DNA of 5,548 nt from JBCBAP01 sp038532435. GTDB lineage: Bacteria > Pseudomonadota > Alphaproteobacteria > Rhodobacterales > Rhodobacteraceae. Location of the stretch: NCBI GenBank assembly GCA_038532435.1, contig JBCBAP010000120.1, forward strand, positions 1 through 5,548, in the 5' to 3' direction. This document shows, in pieces, positions 1-5,548 of this stretch. Within the stretch, counting starts at the first letter, position 1. Every line of letters begins with the position of its first letter. A program made the position numbers and the translations under genes. The notes beneath the pieces were generated by a model. The model made no database searches. It saw nothing but the letters and a program-made list of their open reading frames with translations, and had not been told where the DNA came from.

Positions 1-2096
<2,096 letters not shown>

Positions 2097-2146
2097 CCCC
2101 GCAGCGGGCCTGAGCCGACGATGGCGTGCCCGCCCCAAAGATTACA

Positions 2147-2175
2147 GGGTCCTGGTCTTTCACCGACCGGGACCC
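2147..2175 (+). terminator. Strong GC-rich hairpin downstream of gltB, possible terminator or mRNA 3'-end stabiliser
   Basis: The left arm GGGTCCTGGTC (2147-2157) pairs with the right arm GACCGGGACCC (2165-2175) around a 7-nt loop, TTTCACC. The stem has 11 pairs: ten Watson-Crick and one central U-G wobble. It starts 50 nt after the gltB stop codon. The right arm is followed by CGCCACGTA rather than a run of U, so it is not a textbook intrinsic terminator. It could protect the gltB mRNA 3' end after Rho-dependent termination, or act as an inefficient terminator. On the opposite strand it is followed by TGTAATCTTT, which is only mildly T-rich. The pairing is seen directly; the function is inferred. 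Confidence 0.5.
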
Positions 2176-2196
2176 CGCCACGTACAGCCGATCCCA

Positions 2197-2234
2197 CCCT
2201 TCTTCTGGTCCCAAATATCCCCGCCGGAGGCTCC
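2197..2234 (+). repeat. Dispersed intergenic repeat, copy A (38 bp)
   Basis: Matches 5023-5060 at 35 of 38 positions. The two copies share CCCTTCTTCTGG, then differ at three adjacent bases (TCC here, CGT in copy B), then share CAAATATCCCCGCCGGAGG and end in CTCC. The 3' end contains GGAG-G-CTCC (2226-2234), a 9-bp odd palindrome. The copy lies 100 nt after the gltB stop and 92 nt before the mtgA start. From memory, very similar CAAATA(T/C)(C/T)CCCGCCGGAGGC elements are frequent between genes in Rhodobacteraceae genomes; this was not checked by search. Function unknown. Confidence 0.85.
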
Positions 2235-2312
2235 ACACCCCTCAACCCCGCGCCCACATTTCCCCGTTTCTCAAGCCTCCGGACCGCCGCAGACCACCTC
2301 CACACCGCTGAC

Positions 2313-2329
2313 AGGGACCACCATCCGTG
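2313..2329 (+). promoter_or_regulatory. Ribosome-binding site and GTG start of mtgA
   Basis: AGGGA (2313-2317) sits 9 nt before the GTG at 2327 and supports this non-ATG start. The resulting N-terminus, MTQRLRRLLIWLFRAF, is the expected basic stretch followed by a membrane anchor. The GTG also overlaps a TGA in another frame (GTGA), which ends the doubtful open frame at 2121-2330. Confidence 0.65.
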
Positions 2330-3010
2330 ACACAGCGCCTCCGCCGCCTCCTGATCTGGCTCTTCCGGGCGTTCGCTCTGGCAGCCATGGCGGCCGTCCT
2401 ACTCGTTTTCGCGTTCCGCTGGCTGCCGCCGCCCACGACCTACTACGTCATGGCGGAGCATGTCCGCCTCGGGAAGGTTGCCCGCCGCTGGACACCCGCT
2501 GCGCGCATGTCCCCGCACCTGCCCGTCGCAGTCATCGCCGCGGAGGATGTGAAGTTCTGCGCGCATGCGGGCTTCGATTTCGAGGCGATCCGCGCGGCGT
2601 TCGAGGATGACAGCCGCCTGCGCGGCGGCTCCACGATCAGCCAGCAGGTTGCGAAGAACGTCTTCCTCTGGCCGGATCGAAGCTGGCTGCGGAAAGGGCT
2701 CGAGGCGGGCTTCACCGTGCTCATCGAGCTTCTCTGGCCCAAGGCGCGCATCGTCGAGGTCTATCTCAACGTGGCCGAGTTTGGGGAAGGTGTCTTCGGC
2801 GCGGAGGCCGCGGCGCGTCACCATTTCGGCCGGTCCGCCGCCGATCTGAGTGCCGCCGAGGCCGCCCGCCTCGCGGCCATCCTGCCGAACCCGAAGTCCC
2901 GCTCACCGGTCAGCCTGACCCCGTTTCTCGACCGCCGCGTCCGCTCCATCCGCGGCAGCATGGAGACGCTGGAGGCAGAGGACCGGCTGGACTGCCTGGC
3001 TACCGGCTGA
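2327..3010 (+). CDS. mtgA: Monofunctional biosynthetic peptidoglycan transglycosylase
   Basis: Glycosyltransferase family 51 enzyme that polymerises lipid II into glycan strands at the periplasmic face of the inner membrane. It lacks the transpeptidase domain of bifunctional class A penicillin-binding proteins. The protein has 227 residues, normal for MtgA. A basic N-terminus (RLRR) precedes one hydrophobic segment at about residues 8-32, an uncleaved membrane anchor. Family motifs appear in order: AVIAAEDVKFCAHAGFD (68-84), with E73 as the expected catalytic glutamate; GGSTISQQVAKNVFLW (100-115); RKGLEA (122-127); and RIVEVYLNVAEFGEGVFGAE (141-160), with E144 as the expected second key acid. 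LAAILPNPKSRSP follows at 182-194. All key residues are present, so the enzyme looks functional. It starts at GTG behind AGGGA and ends at TGA. The 230-bp gap from gltB means it need not share that transcript. Confidence 0.95.
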   Translation: MTQRLRRLLIWLFRAFALAAMAAVLLVFAFRWLPPPTTYYVMAEHVRLGKVARRWTPAARMSPHLPVAVIAAEDVKFCAHAGFDFEAIRAAFEDDSRLRGGSTISQQVAKNVFLWPDRSWLRKGLEAGFTVLIELLWPKARIVEVYLNVAEFGEGVFGAEAAARHHFGRSAADLSAAEAARLAAILPNPKSRSPVSLTPFLDRRVRSIRGSMETLEAEDRLDCLATG

Positions 3011-3134
3011 CGCCTCATCGCACCACCCCCACCCGTACGCTGCACCCATCATACCGCGGCGCACCGTCCCCCTTCCCGCTTGTCAAACCCGCCGCGGCAC
3101 GGCAGGTAAGGGGCGACCCCTGCCGGAGCCCGCG
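3011..3134. other. Intergenic region between mtgA and the GST gene, with a possible promoter and hairpin
   Basis: The first 75 nt are C-rich and carry no clear element. TTGTCA (3080-3085) resembles a -35 box, but the sequence 17 nt downstream (around AGGTAA, 3104-3109) is a poor -10 box, so promoter assignment is weak. The inverted repeat GGCAGG (3101-3106) / CCTGCC (3119-3124) lies immediately before the Shine-Dalgarno GGAG of the next gene. The 38-bp repeat found in the other two larger gaps is absent here. Confidence 0.4.
3101..3128 (+). promoter_or_regulatory. Hairpin abutting the Shine-Dalgarno sequence of the GST gene
   Basis: GGCAGG (3101-3106) pairs with CCTGCC (3119-3124), a 6-bp stem. 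An alternative shorter hairpin, GGGG-CGA-CCCC (3110-3120), competes for the same right arm. The right arm ends directly before GGAG (3125-3128), which is 6 nt upstream of the ATG at 3135. Such placement could influence ribosome access, but short stems like this also arise by chance in GC-rich DNA. Confidence 0.35.
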
Positions 3135-3800
3135 ATGCGCGTCGTCTACCACATGCCGCTCTCCCCCTTCTGCCGCAAGCTGCGCCTTGTGCTGGCGGAA
3201 AAGCGGGTCGAGGTGGAACTGCGCGACGAAAAACCGTGGGAGCGGCGGATCGAGTTTCTCCGCCTCAACCCGGCAGGCACCGTGCCGGTCTATGTGGACG
3301 GACGGGATGTCTACGCGGATTCCAACGCAGTGGCGGAATATCTCGACGAGGTCATCCCGGACCCTCCTCTTCTGCCCAAATCCGCCACTGATCGCGCGGA
3401 GGCGCGCCGCCTCGTCGCCTGGTTCGATGACAAGTTCCACCGGGAAGTCACCGAGAACCTCATCTATGAGCGCGTGAACAAGCGCCTGCGCAAATCCGGC
3501 TATCCGGACAGTGCGCGGATCAAGGCGGGCATCGCCAACATCAAGTTCCACCTCGACTATCTCGACTGGCTCACGGACCGGCGCAAATGGCTCGCGGGCG
3601 ATCAGCTTTCCCTGGCTGATTTCGCCGCCGCCGCCCACCTGAGCTGCCTCGATTTCGTCGGTGACGTGGACTGGAGCCGATCCCAGCCGGTCAAGGACTG
3701 GTACGCACGGATCAAATCGCGCCCGGCGTTCCGGACCCTGCTGACCGACAGCCTGCCCGGCTTCCAGCCCCCGGCCCACTACGCGGACCTGGACTTCTGA
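3135..3800 (+). CDS. Glutathione S-transferase family protein
   Basis: Cytosolic-type GST of 221 residues with the usual two domains. The N-terminal thioredoxin-like domain (about 1-75) has MPLSPFCRKLRLVLAEK, where S10 and C13 in SPFC are candidate glutathione-activating residues. It also has the cis-proline motif GTVPV (P51) and the glutathione gamma-glutamyl contact region DSNAVAEYLDE (62-72), where the more common residue pair is ES. The C-terminal all-helical domain (about 88-210) contains the N-capping-box region LAGDQLSLADFAAAA (153-167) with S159 and D162. The ATG at 3135 is supported by GGAG 6 nt upstream and by homology beginning at residue 1. Its TGA (3798-3800) overlaps the likely CTG start of queG, so the two are probably co-translated. 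The substrate cannot be told from sequence. A role linked to queuosine synthesis is possible only by context. Confidence 0.92.
   Translation: MRVVYHMPLSPFCRKLRLVLAEKRVEVELRDEKPWERRIEFLRLNPAGTVPVYVDGRDVYADSNAVAEYLDEVIPDPPLLPKSATDRAEARRLVAWFDDKFHREVTENLIYERVNKRLRKSGYPDSARIKAGIANIKFHLDYLDWLTDRRKWLAGDQLSLADFAAAAHLSCLDFVGDVDWSRSQPVKDWYARIKSRPAFRTLLTDSLPGFQPPAHYADLDF
3784..3800 (+). promoter_or_regulatory. CTGA stop/start overlap between the GST gene and queG
   Basis: The GST stop TGA (3798-3800) overlaps CTG (3797-3799) in the queG frame, the same geometry as the common ATGA coupling site but with C in place of A. Purine-rich GCGGA (3784-3788) lies 8 nt upstream and GGA (3791-3793) 3 nt upstream, so the Shine-Dalgarno is weak. 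This fits re-initiation by ribosomes ending GST translation. A single-base sequencing error (A read as C) would give the same picture. Confidence 0.55.
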
Positions 3801-4828
3801 CCGGCCTCGCCGACGCGCTGCGCACGAAAGCCCGCGCCGAGGGGTTTGCCAGCGTCGGCATTTGCGCCCCGGACGCGATCCCGCAGGCTGCTGGACACCT
3901 CGCCCGCTTCCTCGCCGATGGGCATCACGGCACGATGGACTGGCTCGCGGACCGCGCCCACTGGCGCGGCGATCCCACGGCTCTCTGGCCCGAAGCGCGC
4001 AGCGTCATCGTCCTTGCCGAACCCTACACTCCGGACATCGACCCGCTCGCCCTCCTCGACCAGCCGGACAAGGCCAGTATCTCAGTCTATGCGCGCAACC
4101 GCGACTATCACGACCTGGTCAAGAAGCGGCTGAAGAGGCTGGGCCGCTGGCTGATCGACCGGGCGGGGGGAGAGATCAAGGTCTTCGTGGACACCGCCCC
4201 GGTCATGGAAAAACCCCTCGGTCAGGCGGCGGGGCTCGGCTGGCAGGGAAAGCACACCAACCTGCTCTCCCGCGACCTTGGCAACTGGTTCTTTCTCGGC
4301 GTGATCTTCACCAGCCTCGATCTGCCCCGGGACCCACCGGAGGAGGAGCATTGCGGCTCCTGCCGCGCCTGCCTCGACATCTGCCCGACAGACGCGTTCC
4401 CCGCCCCCTTCCGCCTCGATGCGCGCCGCTGCATCTCCTACCTCACGATCGAGCACAAGGGGCCGGTGCCCGAAGAGCTGCGCCCGAAGCTCGGCAACAG
4501 GATCTATGGATGCGACGATTGCCTGGCCGTGTGCCCCTGGAACAAATTCGCGGCTGAGGCGCGGGAGGCGGGCTACTGGGCGCGCGTCGAGCTGTTGGCA
4601 CCGGACCTCGCGGATCTTGCAGCCCTCGACGATGCGGCCTTCCGGGAGATCTTTGCCGGCTCGCCGATCAAGCGGATCGGCCGCGACCGCTTCCTGCGCA
4701 ACGTGCTCTACGCCATCGGCAATTCCGGCCTGTCCCGCCTCGCCGCCGCCGCCGAACCCCATGTCGCCGACCCCAACCCGGTCGTCGCCGACGCCGCCAC
4801 CTGGGCCCTTGCGCGCCTGCGCCCCTGA
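3797..4828 (+). CDS. queG: tRNA epoxyqueuosine(34) reductase, probable CTG start
   Basis: Cobalamin-dependent iron-sulfur enzyme that reduces epoxyqueuosine to queuosine at tRNA position 34, the last step of the pathway, in the cytoplasm. Counting CTG 3797 as residue 1 gives 343 residues. The family N-terminus GFASVGICAPDAIP lies at 16-29, then HHGTMDWLADR. VDTAPVMEKPLGQAAGLGWQ spans 131-150, where D132 matches the proposed proton donor of the family, and GKHTNL follows. Two 4Fe-4S sites are visible: C186, C189, C192 and C196 in HCGSCRACLDICPTDAF, and C212 with C239, C242 and C246 in YGCDDCLAVCPWNKF. A C-terminal HEAT-like segment (KRIGRDRFLRNVLYAIGN and beyond) ends the protein. The first in-frame ATG (3935) is the conserved Met of the HGxMDW motif and would delete 46 conserved residues, so I prefer the upstream CTG. 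There is no in-frame ATG, GTG or TTG between the stop at 3662 and 3935. Confidence 0.93.
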   Translation: MTGLADALRTKARAEGFASVGICAPDAIPQAAGHLARFLADGHHGTMDWLADRAHWRGDPTALWPEARSVIVLAEPYTPDIDPLALLDQPDKASISVYARNRDYHDLVKKRLKRLGRWLIDRAGGEIKVFVDTAPVMEKPLGQAAGLGWQGKHTNLLSRDLGNWFFLGVIFTSLDLPRDPPEEEHCGSCRACLDICPTDAFPAPFRLDARRCISYLTIEHKGPVPEELRPKLGNRIYGCDDCLAVCPWNKFAAEAREAGYWARVELLAPDLADLAALDDAAFREIFAGSPIKRIGRDRFLRNVLYAIGNSGLSRLAAAAEPHVADPNPVVADAATWALARLRP

Positions 4829-4895
4829 TCCAACGCTTTCCACGCCATCAACATTTCGAACCAAGCAGAGCCCGTAATCACCCCGAGCGCGGACG

Positions 4896-4960
4896 CAACC
4901 ACCCCGAACCGCCCAGCCCTCCAAACCATCCAGCCGCCCCTGTCCAAATCTCCACTTCAC
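4896..4960 (+). promoter_or_regulatory. C-rich, G-poor tract, possible Rho-utilisation (rut) region after queG
   Basis: By hand count these 65 nt contain 35 C and only 6 G, in a genome where genes have far more balanced C and G. Unstructured C-rich, G-poor RNA downstream of a stop codon is the known loading signature for Rho. With no intrinsic terminator visible after queG, Rho-dependent termination is plausible. This is inference from composition only. Confidence 0.4.
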
Positions 4961-5022
4961 AGGCCCGCGGACGTACCTCTGACCCAAGCGACCACCTGAC
5001 CGCCCCGGACGCGTCACGTCAC

Positions 5023-5060
5023 CCCTTCTTCTGGCGTCAAATATCCCCGCCGGAGGCTCC
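5023..5060 (+). repeat. Dispersed intergenic repeat, copy B (38 bp)
   Basis: Same orientation as copy A at 2197-2234 and identical at 35 of 38 bases; the only differences are the three adjacent bases 5035-5037. It again ends with GGAG-G-CTCC (5052-5060). The copy lies 60 nt before the SDR start codon and 194 nt after the queG stop. Both copies sit in gaps of over 200 bp between same-strand genes, and the 124-bp gap has none. Confidence 0.85.
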
Positions 5061-5090
5061 CACGGTTGATGCCACGCCCCCGCCCGCGCT

Positions 5091-5120
5091 AGGAGGAGAT
5101 CTCCCAGACAAGGAACCCCC
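5091..5120 (+). promoter_or_regulatory. Ribosome-binding region of the SDR gene
   Basis: AAGGA (5110-5114) is 6 nt upstream of the ATG at 5121 and is the likely working Shine-Dalgarno. A stronger consensus AGGAGG (5091-5096) lies 24 nt before the ATG with no ATG, GTG, TTG or CTG at a usable distance after it. It overlaps the perfect 10-bp palindrome GGAGATCTCC (5095-5104), which could be a protein site or chance. Confidence 0.6.
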
Positions 5121-5548
5121 ATGCCCACCCTCCTCAGCATCGGCCACGGCTACTCCGCCCGGGCGCTCGCCTGCCGGCTCCCGGACTGGCGCATCATCGG
5201 CACTACCCGGTCCGGGGATAAGGCGGAGCTGCTGCGGTCGGAGGGGATCGAGCCGCTGATCTGGCCGGGGTCTGACCTGGGCCCCGCACTGGATGAGGCA
5301 ACGCATCTTCTGACGTCCGTGGCCCCCGACCCGGACGGGGATCCGGTCCTCCGCCACCATGGTTCGCAGATCGCGGCGGGCGGGTTTGACTGGGTCGGCT
5401 ACCTGTCAACGACCGGGGTCTATGGTGACCATGATGGCGGCTGGGTAGACGAAACCGCCCCGCTCAACCCGGCCACCAGACGCGGGCAGATGCGCAAGAT
5501 GGCGGAGGCCGCCTGGGCCGCGCTCGACCTGCCGCTCCATATCTTCCG
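5121..5548 (+). CDS. Atypical SDR / NAD(P)-dependent epimerase-like protein (3' end outside window)
   Basis: The frame stays open from the ATG at 5121 to the window edge: 142 codons, about half of the usual size of roughly 280-300 residues. The N-terminus MPTLLSIGHGYSARALACRL carries a Rossmann glycine motif (GHGYSA, 8-13), followed by WRIIGTTRS (23-31), the end of the second strand where NADP phosphate is usually bound. THLLTSVAPDPDGDPVL (61-77) and YLSTTGVYGDHDGGWVDE (94-111) match epimerase-like, YeeZ-type proteins. Where classical SDRs have the catalytic YxxxK, the best alignment here gives R121 and R125 (RGQMRKMAEAAW), so it belongs with atypical SDRs. Reaction and substrate are unknown. 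The start is supported by AAGGA at 6-nt spacing. Confidence 0.85.
   Translation, partial: MPTLLSIGHGYSARALACRLPDWRIIGTTRSGDKAELLRSEGIEPLIWPGSDLGPALDEATHLLTSVAPDPDGDPVLRHHGSQIAAGGFDWVGYLSTTGVYGDHDGGWVDETAPLNPATRRGQMRKMAEAAWAALDLPLHIF

Larger units (their letters stand above)
2097..2326. other. Intergenic region between gltB and mtgA
   Basis: This 230-bp gap holds, in order, a weak GCGGGC/GCCCGC inverted repeat (2104-2109 with 2128-2133), a strong hairpin (2147-2175), one copy of a 38-bp repeat shared with the queG-SDR gap (2197-2234), a C-rich and G-poor stretch (2231-2310), and the ribosome-binding site of mtgA. By hand count, the 80 nt at 2231-2310 contain 43 C and 11 G. I see no convincing sigma-70 promoter. 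A small proline-rich open frame (2121-2330) crosses the whole gap but looks like a by-product of the base composition. Confidence 0.7.
4829..5120. other. Intergenic region between queG and the SDR gene
   Basis: This 292-bp gap has no convincing gene on either strand; a long minus-strand open frame crosses it but is mostly antisense to queG. It holds a C-rich, G-poor stretch (4896-4960), the 8-bp palindrome GACGCGTC (5008-5015), repeat copy B (5023-5060), and an AGGAGG plus GGAGATCTCC palindrome (5091-5104) ahead of the SDR start. I see no strong hairpin with a U tract after queG and no confident promoter. Confidence 0.65.

Noticed and set aside
2104..2133. GCGGGC/GCCCGC inverted repeat right after the gltB stop as a terminator
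   Set aside because: Only 6 bp with an 18-nt loop and no U tract; the hairpin at 2147-2175 is far stronger.
2121..2330. Small + strand open frame of 69 codons filling the gltB-mtgA gap, ending in a GTGA overlap with mtgA
   Set aside because: No Shine-Dalgarno before its ATG; proline- and threonine-rich composition follows from the C-rich DNA; it runs through the hairpin and the dispersed repeat. The overlap with the mtgA start is noted but is probably chance.
3080..3109. Sigma-70 promoter for the GST gene from TTGTCA
   Set aside because: The -35-like box is reasonable but no acceptable -10 box lies 16-18 nt downstream, so it is mentioned only as weak within the intergenic entry.
3015..3779. 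Minus-strand open frame of 254 codons antisense to the GST gene
   Set aside because: It mirrors the GST codons in reverse; no recognisable domain and no ribosome-binding evidence.
3780..3805. Programmed frameshift joining the GST and QueG into one protein
   Set aside because: A -1 shift would be needed, and no slippery heptamer of the X XXY YYZ type is visible before the stop; the +1-type CUU UGA motif is absent and would lead to the wrong frame.
4082..5140. Long minus-strand open frame of 352 codons antisense to queG and crossing the downstream gap
   Set aside because: Antisense open frames are common in high-GC DNA; the protein resembles no family I know, is rich in Gly, Arg and Ala, and overlaps the well-supported queG and repeat copy B.

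Overview
The window is about 5.5 kb of very GC-rich chromosomal DNA, with codon third positions that are mostly G or C. All five recognisable genes lie on the + strand. Gene content, protein sequence style and an intergenic repeat with the core AAATATCCCCGCCGGAGG point to an alphaproteobacterium, most likely Rhodobacterales/Rhodobacteraceae. The taxon is inferred from pattern recognition, not from a database search. There is no sign of a mobile element, phage, CRISPR array, tRNA or rRNA, and the genes read as ordinary core housekeeping genes.

Layout. Positions 1-2096 hold the C-terminal part of gltB (glutamate synthase large subunit), whose 5' end lies outside the window. A 230-bp intergenic stretch follows. 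It holds a strong 11-bp-stem hairpin without a U tract, one copy of a 38-bp dispersed repeat, and a C-rich, G-poor stretch. Next is mtgA (2327-3010, GTG start), a membrane-anchored monofunctional peptidoglycan glycosyltransferase. A 124-bp gap with a small hairpin touching a Shine-Dalgarno sequence leads into a glutathione S-transferase-like gene (3135-3800). This is followed without a gap by queG (epoxyqueuosine reductase). The conserved N-terminus of QueG is only recovered if translation starts at a CTG (3797) that overlaps the GST stop codon as CTGA. A 292-bp intergenic stretch (4829-5120) then holds a second C-rich, G-poor region, the second copy of the 38-bp repeat (35 of 38 bases identical), and the ribosome-binding region of the last gene. 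That gene (5121 to the end of the window) is the first 142 codons of an atypical SDR / NAD(P)-dependent epimerase-like protein.

How the genes relate. GltB makes glutamate in the nitrogen-assimilation pathway, MtgA polymerises peptidoglycan glycan strands, and QueG completes queuosine in tRNA. They share no pathway, so this looks like a string of housekeeping genes in one direction. Only the GST-queG pair looks translationally coupled. The observations most worth checking are non-coding or start-site features: the duplicated intergenic repeat, the CTG start of queG, and the hairpins and C-rich tracts between genes. I see no convincing evidence of a previously undescribed multi-gene system here.
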